Shown here: one piece after another, positions 45,105 through 57,639 of the stretch
How positions within the stretch are numbered: position 1 is the first letter of the stretch
Layout: every line of letters starts with the position of its first letter
Program-made: the position numbers and the translations under genes
Source: Dama dama
Lineage: Eukaryota; Chordata; Mammalia; Artiodactyla; Cervidae
Length of the DNA stretch: 64,000 nt
Assembly: GCF_033118175.1 (NCBI RefSeq)
Contig: NC_083697.1
Coordinates: 24,526,001-24,590,000 of the forward strand
Reading direction: 5' to 3'
Notes under the pieces: generated by a model
What the model saw: the letters and a program-made list of their open reading frames with translations, nothing else
Told to the model about the DNA's origin: nothing
Databases searched by the model: none

Positions 45105-47595
45105 TACCTTCAACAGGAAAAATACGATCTGGTTTGCATTTGAGAAATATAATATTGATCAATTTGTAGAGAACAGAGTGTAGAGGATAACAAGAGGAAA
45201 TATGTAGCCTGGTACTAGGAAGGAGATGATAGTGTGTGAAGTTGTGTGATCTCAATGGAGATATCTATGTTAGCAGCTAGTGTTTCTTCTTAACAAGATG
45301 AGAATGAAAGCTGTAAAAATTTGCAAGTTATAAAGCAACAGCACAAGACCTAGCATAAGAGTATATGCTCAGTAATAATGTGTGTTGAGAGTAAATGAAA
45401 CAAACGAATTATGGTTATCTCAGGATATAAAGTCCATGGTCAGTATAATGAGCTGATACAGACTGATTCATCAGGGAAGTTGTAAGCCTAGAAAAGACTC
45501 AATTTTGTGGTCTCATCCTAAACTTGATTACAAAAAAAAAAAATCAATATAAGGTACTCGAACTATTGTCAGGGGAAGCAGTGATGATTTGCAGCGATGG
45601 ATAAAAGCCATTGCCTTTTTGCATTTTGCATTTTAAACCATGCTGTGTCACAGAACCAAAACCTTTTAACCTGAGTTGACAAAATTGACTTGGATCTGTG
45701 TTGATTTTTTTAAATCAATTTTTGGTTAGGATGATTCTTGAGGTTTCTTGTTATGTAATATCCATCTGCCCATTAAACACAAAAGTGTAAAAAAGTGACA
45801 GAGGATACAGTCCCATGGTGAGGGGTGAATGGCAAAAGTTTTGGAGGATCCAGCTTAAATGTTTTTCTGGGTTTTTCTGGAGGATGCAAAGTTGTGCTGG
45901 AAATCTCATAAGAGTAAATTTTTCTATGATGTGTCTTTACTTTTTCCTGCCAACTGGATTGGAAATATCACAAATAAAAGTGTTTCTTGTGGTATTTTCA
46001 CATACCTTATTCTAGTTCCAGGAAAAACAATATATGTGAAATAGGTAACTATAAAAGACTTCATTTGAAAAATGATCAATCTTCAGGAATGTTTAATTCA
46101 TTTCAAGATTTAGGTAAAAGCCAGTGTCTTCCAATTCTCTGTTAAATCTGAATTTGCAGTTGGTTTTAGATGGTGCCAAAAGATGATCATATCAAGGGTC
46201 TCCTCCTTGTTCATGTGATATGGGTACTTGGTGAATTCTACAAAACTTGCCTAAAGTGCTTTTTTTGAAAAATTTTTTTTTAAAGTTGTTTCTTGTTAGG
46301 GATTTGAAAGGCAAAAAAAATGTGGGAAAGGAAGTAAGAACATTAAATGTGATCAAACTCCTGAAGATGAAGATTGAAAACTCAAATGGTATTTCCAGGC
46401 AACACTGAGAAAGAGTATTGCTCTTTATCAGTGATTGGAGGGCAGACTGGAGGAGAATGACAAGTCTTTTTCAATTATTTAATAAAGCTTAGTGGATTGA
46501 GCAACTATTAAAATAATGCTCCTCCACCTTTTTTATTATTTAAAAATTACAGAGATAATTTCCTATGTATCTACTTTATGCCAGTTTTAAATAAGACGAT
46601 AAAATATCACTGATTCAAGGACTATGAATCCCCATAGTACTAGAAAGAAAAACGTGTTGCTATTAATACTCTTATTTTGGCAAATAAGTAGAGCTGTTTA
46701 GTATAGGTCATTTGCACTTTCTCTTTATCACATGCTTGTTAAGATGAATATACAAAGAAATAAATATTGCATGTGCCAGACTGAAGCAACTTCATATAAG
46801 ACATCATTATTTGAGTTCCTCTTCTAACATCCAAAAGAATGTTTTGCAACATTTATAATTTTTTTTTTGTCGTTTGCAGTCATTTTTATTTCTTTCACGG
46901 GCAGGAACATATAATCCTTCATTCATGCTAGGGCCCAAGCATCATTATCAAGTTTCTGTTTCCAATTTAATAAAATTTGTATTTATATAGGCAAATTCCA
47001 ACCAAATTAATAGCCTTGGAACATAAAATGATGTGACAGATGTGACCTATTTACACAAAGGCCATTTGTTCTTTCTTTGGATTTTATGCTCTTTACTGTG
47101 AGTAAGTAGTCAGGAAAAGCTCACAGGTGAGCACTCATTGCCAGGGAAAAGAAAAGCCTTTGCATGTGGGTGTGGAGATTTTGCCCCGAAGTAGGGGCCA
47201 AATTGTCTCGGGGGCTGGTGATCCCATGTGAGGAAGTGAGGGGGGCAGGAACAATGTAAATGGGGAAACGAGTTGTACCCACTTGCTGAGATGAAAGTTG
47301 AGCAAATTAGCTAAAGTCTTTTAAAAGGAATTCATCACCATGGCACAGTTGATAAAGATTGAACAGGTTATATTTTTGGTTAAAATGTAGGACCAATGGT
47401 AAAACATGCTGATGGAATTAACAGACCAGTTGTTTTTCTGTGGTCATGATTTTTGAATAATTGTTTTCACTGGTCCAAAATAAGTCTGGATTTGGGAATT
47501 TTGTTTAAACTGTTCCTTTGTCAATGCATCACAAAGTTGCAGGAGAATGTACACCTTGCTTTCCATCTCCTTTTGTTCAATTAGCTGCTTCCTGA
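45105..47595. other. Mostly unassigned DNA
   Basis: A possible L2 3' end at about 45330-45410 (ACCTAGCATAAGAGTATATG, CTCAGTAATAATG) and another diverged L2-like phrase near 46563-46620. A and T runs occur at 45532-45543 and 46860-46869. No gene recognised. Confidence 0.4.
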
Positions 47596-47740
47596 GTCTG
47601 ATCTCTGGGTCAGGAAGATGCCCTGGAGAAGGAAATTGCAACCCATTCCAGTACTCTTGACTGGAGAATCACCATGGACAGAGAAGCCTGGCGGGCTACA
47701 GTCTGTGGGGTTGCAAAGACTGAACATGAATGAGCACATC
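47596..47740 (+). repeat. Bov-tA SINE, 5'-truncated
   Basis: Begins at the B box (CTGATCTCTGGGTCAGGAAG) and ends GACTGAACATGAATGAGCAC. Confidence 0.9.
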
Positions 47741-48012
47741 TACTACTCCTCCCCATTGAAGACGTCCTCAGGCAAGCACACCCTTAGCGAGGCACCACCC
47801 CCTTGCCAACCCAACTAGGTCAGATTCTCTCTTTGCGTCTTCTCACAAGTCCCTGAACTTTACATTGTTTCAGTTTTATTTAAGTACTTTGTGTTTTTTA
47901 ATAAAAATTCTATCTTTCATAATGGATTATATGATCTGTCAGGATTAGACTGTCTCATTTTTGCCACAGATTTTTGCATTTCTTAGTTACATGTGGACCT
48001 AAAATTTTTGTG
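47741..48012. other. Unassigned DNA before the Tigger element
   Basis: Nothing recognised. The Tigger1 element starts after TA at 48013-48014. Confidence 0.5.
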
Positions 48013-48640
48013 TACAAGCATACCTTGTTTTATTGTGCTTTACAGAAACTATTTTTTTTTTTTTACAAATGGAAAATCTGTGGGAACTCTTCATTGAGTA
48101 AGTTTATCAGCACAATTTTTCCATCAGCATTTGTTCACTTTGTGTCTCTGTGTCACACTTTGTAATTATTGCAGTATTTCGGATTTCTTCATGATCATTG
48201 TATCTGTTATGGTGATCTGTGATCAGAGGTGCTTGATGTTACTTCACAATTGTTTTGGGCACCAGTAACCATACTCATATAAGAACGTGAACTTAATGGA
48301 TAAATGTATGTATTCTGACTGCTTCAGCCACTTGCCATTTCCTCATCTCTCTCTCTCCTCTGGGCCTTTCTTGAGACGCAACAATATTAAAATTAGACCA
48401 ATTAGTTCTTTGGCCCATTTTTTGATTGGGTCATTTATTTTTCTGGAATTGAGCTGCAGGAGTTGCTTGTATATTTTTGAGATTAATCCTTTGTCTGTTT
48501 CTTCATTTGCTATTATTTTCTCACAATCTGAGGGCTGTCTTTTCACCTTATTTATAGTTTCCTTTGTAGTGCAAAAGCTTTTAAGTTTCATTAGATCCCA
48601 TTTGTTTAGTTTTGCTTTTATTTCCAATATTCTGGGAGGT

Positions 48641-50939
48641 GGGTCATAGAGGATCTTGCTGTGATTTATCGGAGAGTGTTTTGCCTATGTTCTCCTCTAG
48701 GAGGTTTATAGTTTCTGGTCTTACATTTAGATCTTTAATCCATTTTGAGTTTATTTTTGTGTATGGTGTTAGAAAGTGTTCTAGTTTCATTCTTTTACAA
48801 GTGGTTGACCAGTTTTCCCAGCACCACTTGTTAAAGAGGTTGTCTTTTTTCCATTGTATATCCTTGCTTCCTTTGTCAAAGATAAGGTGTCCATAGGTTC
48901 GTGGATTTATCTCTGGGCTTTCTATTCTGTTCCATTGATCTATATTTCTGTCTTTGTGCCAGTACCATGCTGTCTTGATGACTGTGGCTTTGTAGTAGAG
49001 TCTGAAGTCAGGCAGGTTGATTCCTCCAGTTCCATTCTTCTTTCTCAAGATTACTTTGGCTATTCGAGGTTTTTTGTATTTCCATACAAATTGTGAAATT
49101 CTTTGGTCTAGTTCTGTGAAAAATACCGTTGGTAGCTTGATAGGGATTGCATTGAATCTATAGATTGCGTTGGGTAGAATAGCCATTTTGACAATATTGA
49201 TTCTTCTAATCCATGAACACGGTATGTTTCTCCATCTGTTTGTGTCCTCTTTGATTTCTTTCATCAGTGTTTTATAGTTTTCTATGTATAGGTCTTTTGT
49301 TTCTTTAGGTAGATATACTCCTAAGTATTTTATTCTTTTTGTTGCAATGGTGAATGGTATTGTTTCCTTAATTTCTCTTTCTGTTTTTTCATTGTTAGTA
49401 TATAGGAATGCCAGGGATTTCTGTGTGTTAATTTTATATCCTGCAACTTTACTATATTCACTGATTAGCTCTAGTAATTTTCTGGTAGAGTCTTTAGGGT
49501 TTTCTATGTAGAGGATCATGTCATCTGCAAGCAGTGAGAGTTTCACTTCTTCTTTTCCTATCTGGATTCCTTTAACTTCTTTTTCTGCTCTGATTGCTGT
49601 GGCCAGAACTTCCAACACTATGTTGAATAGTAGTGGTGAGAGTGGACACCCTTGTCTTGTTCCTGATTTCAGGGGAAATGCTTTCAATTTTTCACCATTG
49701 AGGGTGATGCTTGCTGTGGGTTTGTCATATATAGCTTTTATTATGTTGAGGTATGTTCCTTCTATTCCTGCTTTTTGGAGAGTTTTAATCATAAATGAGT
49801 GTTGAATTTTGTCAAAGGCTTTCTCTGTATCTATTGAGATAATCATATGGTTTTTATCTTTCAATTTGTTAATGTGGTGTATTACATTGATTGATTTGTG
49901 GATATTAAAGAATCCTTGCATTCCTGGGATAAAGCCCACTTGGTCATGGTGTATGATTTTTTTAATATGTTGTTGGATTCTGTTTGCTAGAATTTTGTTA
50001 AGGATTTTTGCATCTATGTTCATCAGTGATATTGGCCTGTAGTTTTCTTTTTTGGTGGCATCTTTGTCTGGTTTTGGAATTAGGGTGATGGTGGCCTCAT
50101 AGAATGAGTTTGGAAGCTTACCTTCATCTGCAATTTTCTGGAAGAGTTTGAGTAAGATAGGTGTTAGCTCTTCTCTAAATTTTTGGTAGAATTCAGCTGT
50201 GAAGCCATCTGGTCCTGGGGTTTTGTTTGCTGGAAGATTTTTGATTACAGTTTCGATTTCCTTGCTTGTGATGGGTCTGTTAAGATCTTCTATTTCTTCC
50301 TGGTTCAGTTTTGGAAAGTTATACTTTTCTAAGAATTTGTCCATTTCATCCAAGTTGTCCATTTTATTGGCATACAGCTGCTGGTAGTAGTCTCTTATGA
50401 TCCTTTGTATTTCAGTGTTGTCTGTTGTGATCTCTCCATTTTCATTTCTAATTTTGTTAATTTGGTTCTTCTCTCTTTGTTTCTTAATGAGTCTTGCTAA
50501 TGGTTTGTCAAATTTGTTTATTTTTTCAAAAAACCAGCTTTTAGCTTTGTTGATTTTTGCTATGGTCTCTTTAGTTTCTTTTGCGTTTATTTCTGCCCTG
50601 ATTTTTAAGATTTCTTTCCTTCTGCTAACCCTGGGGTTCTTCATTTCTTCCTTCTCTAATTGCTTTAGGTGTAGAGTTAGGTTATTTATTTGGCTTTTTT
50701 CTTGTTTCTTGATGTAAGCCTGTAATGCTATGAACCTTCCCCTTAGCACTGCTTTTACAGTGTCCCATAGGTTTTGGGTTGTTGTGTTTTCATTTTCATT
50801 CATTTCTATACATATTTTGATTTCTTTTTTGGTTTCTTCTATGATTTGTTGGTTATTCAGAAGCGTGTTATTTAGCCTCCATATGTTTGAAGTTTTAACA
50901 ATTTTTTTCCTGTAATTGAGATCTAATCTTACTGCACTG
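48641..50939 (-). pseudogene. L1 ORF2 (endonuclease end, reverse transcriptase, Z-to-C-terminal region), inverted segment
   Basis: The longest open frame of the window, about 765 codons from the break at 50939 to a stop at 48641; the first in-frame ATG is at 50801-50803. It begins in the last endonuclease motif (FSDHSAVRLDLNYR) and continues through PGPDGFTAEFYQ, then RT motif A (SIDTEKAFDKIQ), motif B (GTRQGCPLSPLLFN) and motif C, which reads LLADDMILY. The residue before ADD is leucine where L1 RTs usually have F or Y. A frameshift near 48640 moves the frame to 48343-48627 (RQPSDCEKIIANEETDKG). With no endonuclease domain, promoter or ORF1, and with its C-terminus inverted away, it cannot make a complete ORF2p. 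Not a host gene. Confidence 0.93.
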
Positions 50940-51553
50940 TGGTCAGAAAAGAAGAACTAAACAGACATTTCTCCAAAGAAGACATACAGATGGCTAACAA
51001 ACACATGAAAAGATGCTCAACATCACTCATTATTAGAGAAATGCAAATCAAAACCACAATGAGGTACCATTACATGCCAGTCAGGATGGCTGCTATCCAA
51101 AAGTCTACAAGCAATGAATGCTGGAGAGGGTGTGGAGAAAAGGGAACCCTCTTACACTGTTGGTGGGAATGCAAACTAGTACAGCCGCTATGGAGAACAG
51201 TGTGGAGATTTCTTAAAAAACTGGAAATAGAACTGCCATATGACCCAGCAATCCCACCTCTGGGCATACACACTGAGGAAACCAGATCTGAAAGAGACAC
51301 GTGCACCCCAATGTTCATCGCAGCACTGTTTATAATAGCCAGGACATGGAAGCAACCTAGATGTCCATCAGCAGATGAATGGATAAGGAAGCTGTGGTAC
51401 ATATACCCCATGGAATATTACTCAGCCATTAAAAAGAATTCATTTGAATCAGTTCTAATGAGATGGATGAAGCTGGAGCCCCTTATACGGAGTGAAGTAA
51501 GCCAGAAAGATAAAGAACATTACAGCATACTAACACATATATATGGAATTTAG
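50940..51553 (+). pseudogene. L1 ORF2 C-terminal segment, plus-strand part
   Basis: The open frame 50939-51553 encodes the ORF2 C-terminus: EELNRHFSKEDIQMANKHMK, the cysteine-rich GCGEKGTLLHCWWECK, then LWYIYPMEYYSAIKKNSF and the family-typical end LTHIYGI with stop TAG. It is the continuation of the frame at 48641-50939 but on the opposite strand because of the inversion. Confidence 0.93.
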
Positions 51554-51971
51554 AAAGATGGTAACGATAACCCTATATGCAAAACAGAAAAAGAGACACA
51601 GAAATACAGAACAGACTTTTGAACTCTGTGGGAGAAGGTGAGGGTGGGATGTTTCAAAAGAACAGCATGTATACTATCTATGGTGAAACAGATCACCAGC
51701 CCAGGTGGGATGCATGAGACAAGTGCTTGGGCCTGGTGCACTGGGAAGACCCAGAGGAATCGGGTGGAGAGGGAGGTGGGAGGGGGGATCGGGATGGGGA
51801 ATACATGTAAATCTATGGCTGATTCATATCAATGTATGACAAAACCCACTGAAATGTTGTGAAGTAATTAGCCTCCAACTAATAAAAAAAAATAAAAATA
51901 AAAAAAATAAATACAGGAGGTCAAATAAAAAAATAAAATAAAATTAGACCAATTAAAAGTCCTACAGTGAC

Positions 51972-54276
51972 AAGAGAACGCACTGGGCATAGCAAACACC
52001 CTCTTCCAACAACACAAGAGAAGACTTTACACATGGACATCACCAGATGGTCATCACAGAAATCAGACTGATTATATTTTTTGCAACCGAAGATGGAGAA
52101 GTTCTATACAGTCAGCAAAAACAGACTGGAAGCTGACTATGGCTCAGATCATTAACGCCTTATTGCCAAATTCAGACTTAAATTGAAGACAGTAGGGAAA
52201 ACCACTTGACCATTCAGGTGGTTTTGATTTGATGACCTTAATCAAATCCCTTACAATTATACAGTGGAAGTGACAAATAGATTTAAAAGACTAGATTTGA
52301 TAGAGTGCCTGATGAACTATGGACGGAGGTTTGTGACACTGTACAGGAGACAGAAATCAAAACCATCCCTAAGAAAAAGAAATGCAAAACAGCAAAATGG
52401 CTGTCTGAGGAGGCCTTACAAATAGCTGTGAAAAGAAGAGAAGCAAAAAGCAAAAGAAAAAAGGAAAGATATACCTGTTTGAATGCAGAGTTCCAAAGAA
52501 TAACAAGGAGAGATGAGAAAGTCTTCGTCTGTGATCAGTGCAAAGAAATAGAGGCAAACAATAGAATGGGAAAGACTAGAGATCTCTTCAAGAAAATCAG
52601 AGATACCAAGGGAACATTTCATGCAAAGATGGGCTCAATAAAGGACAGAAATGGTATGGACCTAATAGAAGCAGAAAATATTAAGAAGAGGTGGCAATAA
52701 TACACAGAAGAACTGTACAAAAAAGATCTTCATGGCCCAGGTAATCATGATGGTATGATCACTCACCTAGAGCCAGACATCCTGGAATGTGAAGTCTAGT
52801 GGGCCTTAGGAAGCATCACTATGAACAAAGCTAGTGGAGGTGATGGAACTCCAGTTGAGCTATTTCAGATCCTAAAAGATGATGCTGTGAAACTGATGCA
52901 CTCAATATGCCAGCATTTGGAAAACTCAGCAGTGGCCACAGGACTGGAAAAGGTCAGTTTTCATTCCAATCCCAAAGAAAGGCAATGCCAGAGAATGCTC
53001 AAACTACCTCACAATTGCACTCATCTCACATGCCGGTAAAGTAATGCTTAAAATTCTCCAAGCCAGGCTTCAACGATGTGTGAACCATGAGGTTCCAGAT
53101 GTCAAACTGGTTTTACAAAAGGCAGAGGAACCAGAGATTAAATTGCCAGCATCTGTTGGAACATCGAAAAAGCAAAAGAGTTCCAGAAAAACGTCTACTT
53201 CTGCTTTATTGACTATGCCAAATCCTTTGACTGTGTGGATCACAACAAACTGAGGAAAATTCTGAAAGAGATGGGAATACCAGACCACCTGACCTGCCTC
53301 TTGGGAAACCTGTATGCAGGTCAGGAAGCAACAGTTAGAACTGGACATGGAACAACAGACTGGTTCCAAATAGGGAAAGGAGTACATCAAGACTGTATAT
53401 TGTCACCCTGCTTATTTAACTTATATGCAGAGTACATAATGAGAAATGCCGGGCTGGATGAAGCACAAGCTGGAATCAAGATTGCCGGGAGAAATATCAA
53501 TAACCTCAGATATGCAGATGACACCACCCTTATGGCAGAAAGTGAAGAGGAACTAAAGAGCCTTTTGATGAAAGCGAAAGAGGATAGTGAAAAAGTTGAC
53601 TTAAAACTCAACATTCCGAAAACTAAGATCATAGCATCTGGTCCCATCACTTCATGGCAAATAGATGGGGAAACAATGGAAACAGTGACAGACTTTATTT
53701 TTTGGGCTCCAAAATCACTGCAGATGGTGATTGCAGCCATGAAATTAAAAGATGCTTACTCCTTGGAAGGAAAGTTATGACCAACCTAGACAGCATATTA
53801 AAAAGCAGAAACATTACTTTGCCAACAAAAGTCCATCTAGTCAAAGCTATGGTTTTTCCAGTGGTCATGGATGTGAGAGTTGGACTATAAAGAAAGTTGA
53901 GTGCCAAAGAATTGATGCTTTTGAACTGTGGTGTTGGAGAAGACTCTTGAGAGTCCCTTGGACTGCATGGAGATCAAACCAGTCCATCTAAAGGAGATCA
54001 GTCCTGGGGGTTCATTGGTAGGACTGATGTTGAAGCTGAAACTCCAATACTTTGGCCACCTGATGTGAAGAGCTGACTCATTTGAAAGACCCTGATACTG
54101 GGAAAATGAAAGCTGGAAGAGAAGGGGACACAGAGGATGAGATGGTTAGATGGTATCACTGATTCAATGGACATGAGTTTGAGTAAACTCTGGGAGTTGG
54201 TGATGGACAGGGAGGCCTGGCGTGTTGCAGGCCATGGGGTCGCAAAGAGTCAGACGCGACTGAGCAACTGAACTGA
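51972..54276 (+). mobile_element. BovB LINE, about 2.3 kb, 5'-truncated
   Basis: The longest BovB here. It begins in the endonuclease part (a frame near 52000-52150 reads TSPDGHHRNQTDYIF) and reaches the tail AGACGCGACTGAGCAACTG plus AACTGAAC. The 8-bp duplication ACAGTGAC lies at 51964-51971 and 54277-54284. It sits in the Tigger1 element immediately before its transposase region. Confidence 0.93.
52140..54060 (+). pseudogene. BovB endonuclease/reverse transcriptase relic
   Basis: RTE-type protein in pieces. 52305-52700: the linker after the endonuclease (KTAKWLSEEALQIAVKRREA). 52821-53039: RT start (NKASGGDGTPVELFQILKDD). 53044-53253: RT finger region with LQARLQRCVNHEVPDVK. 53235-53780: palm, with ILSPCLFNLYAEYIMRNAG and the catalytic box YADDTTLMAES; the upstream motif reads GVHQDC where GVRQGC is usual. 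53752-53991: thumb and C-terminus (ELWCWRRLLRVPWTAWRSNQ). Several frameshifts and stops lie between pieces. Confidence 0.9.
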
Positions 54277-54284
54277 ACAGTGAC

Positions 54285-56040
54285 TGCTAAGTGTTCAAGT
54301 GTAAGGAAGAGTCTCACATCTCTCACTTAAAGCCAGAAATGATTAAGCTAAGCGAGGAAGGTGCGTTGAAAGCTGAGATAGGCCAAAAGCTAGACCTCTT
54401 GCCCCAAGCACTGAGCCAAGCTGTGAATGCAAAGAAAAAGTTCCAGAAGGAAATTAAAAATGCTACCATAATGACACAAATGATAAGAAAGCAAAACAAC
54501 ATTATTCCTTATATGGAGAAATTTTAGTTGTCTAGATAGAAGATCAAACCAGCCACAATATTTCCCTCAGCCAAAGCCATATCTAGAGGAAGGCCCTAGT
54601 TCTCTCTGATTGTGTGAAGGCAGAGAGAAGTGAGGAAGTTCACGTAGAAAAGTTTGAAGGTTGGTTCATGAGGTTGAAGGGAAGAAGCCTTCTCTATGAC
54701 ATGAAAGTGCAAGGTGAAGCAGCAAGTGCTGACGTAGGAACTGCAGCAAGTTATCCAGATCTAGCTAAGATCATTAATGAAGGTGGCTAATGAAACAACA
54801 GCTTCTCAATGTAAACAAAATAACCTTCCAGAATGAAATAGCCATCTAGGATTTTCATGGCTATTGAGGAGAAGTCAGTGCCTTGAAAGGGTAGGCTGAC
54901 TGTCTTATAAGAGGCTAGTGCTACTGGCTACTGGCAACTTGAAGTTGAAGCCAGTGCTCATTTACCATTCTGAAACTCCTAGCGCCCTTAAGAATCTACT
55001 AAATATACTCTGCTGGTACTCTATACATAGAACAAAGCCTGGATGTTAGCACATCTGCTGACAACATGGTTTATTGAGTATTTTAAGCCCACTGTTTAGG
55101 ACTTCTGGTCAGAAAAAAAAATTCCTTTCAAAATATGACTGCTCATTGACAATGTACATGATCACCCAAGCATACATGTCCATCTCTGATGGAGATGTAC
55201 AATGAGATTAATGTTGTTTTCATGTCTGCTAACGCAACATCCATTCTGCAGCCCATGAATTAAAGTGTAATTTTGAATTTCAAGTCTCCTTATTTAAGAA
55301 ATACATTTCATAAGGCTATAGCTGCCATGGATAGCAATTCATATGATGGATCTGGGTAAAGTCAGTTGAAAACCTTATATAAAGGATTCACCATTCTAGA
55401 TGCCATTGAGAACGTTTATGATTTCCGGGAAGAAACCAAAATACCAAAATTCACAGAAATTTTGAAGAAATTGATACCGGCTCTCATGGATGACTTGAAG
55501 GGCTTAAGACCTCACTGGAGGAAATAACTGCCGATGTGGTAGAGATAGCAAGAGAACTAAAATAGAAGTGGAGTCTGAAGATATGACTGAAATCCTTCAA
55601 TCTCATTATAGAACTTAAACTGATAAAGAGTTGTTTCTAACAGATAAGCAAAGAAAGTGGTTTCTTGAAATGGAATCTACTGGCGAGATACAGTGAAGAT
55701 TGTTGAAATGGCAGCAATGAATTTAGAATGTTACATAAACTTAGCTGATAAAGAAGCAGCAGGATTTGAGAAGATTGACTCTAATTTTGAAAGATTTTCT
55801 ATTGTGGATAAAATGCTATCAAATAGCATTGCATGGTCCAGAGAAATCATTCATGAGAGGAAGTCAATTGATGTAACAAATTTTGTTGTTGTCTTATTTG
55901 AAGAAATTGCCACAGCCGCCCCAGCCTTTCGCACCACCATCCTGATTGGTCAGCAGCCTTCAACATTGGTGCAAGATTCTCCACAGAAAATAGACCATGG
56001 ATTGCTGAAGGCTCATATGATGATGAGCATTTTTTATTAA
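54285..56040 (+). pseudogene. Tigger1 transposase relic
   Basis: Pogo/Tigger-type transposase, the family from which CENP-B is related. 54291-54527 encodes the N-terminal helix-turn-helix region (KPEMIKLSEEGALKAEIGQK, then VNAKKKFQKEIKNATIMT). The region around 54720-54790 reads ASADVGTAASYPDLAKIINE, after which the expected catalytic aspartate segment is broken (stop just before, then NVNK). 55693-56040 encodes a C-terminal part (EAAGFEKIDSNFERFSIVDK, then KSIDVTNFVVVLF). Start codon lost or displaced by the BovB insertion. Many stops; no function expected. Confidence 0.88.
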
Positions 56041-56197
56041 TAAAGTATTTTTTACATTTTTTTAAAGATATAACACTATTATTTCACACTTAACAGACTA
56101 CAGTATAGTATATGCACTGGGAAAAGAAAAGTTCATGTGACTTACTCAATTGTGGGGTCTGGAACTAAACCTGAAGTATTTCCAACATGTGCCTGTA

Positions 56198-57569
56198 TTA
56201 ATAAATAACACACTCCTTACCCCACCACATTTGAAAGCATCCAAATAAGTATTTTACCGAAATTTGTGTATCCTTTGTCTCTGGCTAAAAAAAAAAATTT
56301 TTTTTTAGATCCTGAGTTATGTTATACTCTGCTCCTTGTAATTTTTTCCCCATCCTAATGCAATTTTTTTTAACTTTAAAATACAAAGTTTTGATCTGGG
56401 ACATAGTATTGATTTTTAGAAATGGAGATGTTATAAGAATTCAGTTTACAATATTGGTGAAATGTATATGGTATGGTATCTTTCTTCTGATTTCATTTTA
56501 AGCCTCTGGAAGAATAATGCATAACTGTCAGTTAAACAAAAATGATTAAAACAAAAAACTTTATTTCAAAACTGGTCATATATTGAGTTCAGGTTTAACA
56601 TTTCCCTATTTCACATATGTTTAAGAGATTGACTGTGGGTCATGGATGGGAAGTGTTCACATTAAGTTCCAGTAGTCATATAGCTTGACCACTAGGCAGA
56701 GAGTCTATGTTAAAGCCAATAAGTCTTTATAAGAATTGGATCTACTGTGTATACAAGCTAATGTGACAAAGAAATTTCTCCATTTTGGGAGTCAAGGATG
56801 GGGAGAAAGATATGTGTACATACTAAATGGTCTTTTATATTGATGCTCTGAACTCATTTTTCCTCTCCTATAACAAAACCAAAGTATTGTTCTATGACCT
56901 AGGACTGACTTTTCTCAGATAAGTTATAAATAATATATAATGATTTTAAATTAAAACCAGAAGTTAAGTTTGGAACATGGAAGAAATAAATAAGTTAACT
57001 CTCAAAAATATAGTATCTTAAACTGCCATATCATATATCAAATAAAAAACTCAAGGGACTCTCTCTGGCTGTGATCAGAGCTATTCTTAGCACAGCCCAT
57101 GTCTCCTCTCGTGGTTGGAATCTGAGCTTTTGCTTTGGTAATTTTACAGTCAGTGAGGCTGTTTATATTGAAACACCCACTCTGACTCTCACTTTAATAA
57201 TTGCTAGTGATATAAAACTTAAAAAGTGAGGGCTCAAGTCCCTGGGTATTTGGGAATATTTCAATAGCAAACGGTCCAAAGCACTGGTAATTGTATATCA
57301 AGCTGTTTATAATGATCACAGGGGACAAATAATTACCTCTAAAGTACTGGGAATAAGATTAAGTGTGTAAATAAATAAATGTCCTCATGACTGATGGATG
57401 AATAAGGCATTGATGAGGGTGGGAGTGAGCTCCTTGCATTTGCAATAGTGATTCCTTTGCCCCTTTCAGAGTCATGTTAGCATGGTAGCTTAACTGACCT
57501 TTAATCTGTTTCCATTTCTTTCAAATAGGGTTACTAAAGTGTATTTGGTAGGGTGAGTATTAAGAGAGG
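56198..57569. other. Unassigned AT-rich DNA
   Basis: About 1.4 kb with A/T runs near 56288-56306. No gene or named repeat. Confidence 0.45.
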
Positions 57570-57618
57570 CAATGTAGTACATGATGGATACCCAATAAGT
57601 AGGTGCTCAATAAATGAT
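57570..57618 (+). repeat. MIR/L2-like 3' end
   Basis: ATACCCAATAAGTAGGTGCT then CAATAAATGATTTA, a typical terminal phrase shared by MIR and L2. Confidence 0.5.
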
Positions 57619-57639
57619 TTACCTTTTTTCAGGGGTAGT

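Larger units (their letters stand above)
48405..51938 (+). mobile_element. L1 LINE with 5' inversion (twin priming)
   Basis: The 3' segment (about 50940-51938) is plus strand, with ORF2 C-terminus, 3' UTR and A-rich tail. The 5' segment (48405-50939) is inverted. Together they cover ORF2 from the end of the endonuclease to the poly-A without obvious loss: the inverted part ends at KKWAKEL and the plus part resumes at EELNRHFSKE. A perfect 17-bp duplication TAAAATTAGACCAATTA lies at 48388-48404 and 51939-51955. Frames are nearly intact, so this is one of the youngest elements here. The tail holds 15 non-A-rich bases (51912-51926) between A-rich tracts. Confidence 0.95.
48015..56195 (+). mobile_element. 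Tigger1 (mariner-like) DNA transposon, near full length, twice interrupted
   Basis: The left end CAAGCATACCTTGTTTTATT and the right end read as Tigger inverted repeats (right end ...ACATGTGCCTG). TA lies on both sides (48013-48014, 56196-56197), the target duplication of the family. Tigger sequence occupies 48015-48404, 51956-51963 and 54285-56195. An L1 (48405-51938) and a BovB (51972-54276) interrupt it just before the transposase start. Removing them leaves about 2.3 kb, close to the expected Tigger1 size. It is an inactive old eutherian element. Confidence 0.93.

Noticed and set aside
48644..50803. 719-codon open frame as a possible host gene
   Set aside because: It is L1 ORF2: PGPDG, SIDTEKAFDKIQ, GTRQGCPLSPLLFN and ADDMILY are all present, and the element has poly-A and target duplications.
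55693..56040. 115-codon frame as a small protein gene
   Set aside because: It is the C-terminal part of a Tigger1 transposase relic.
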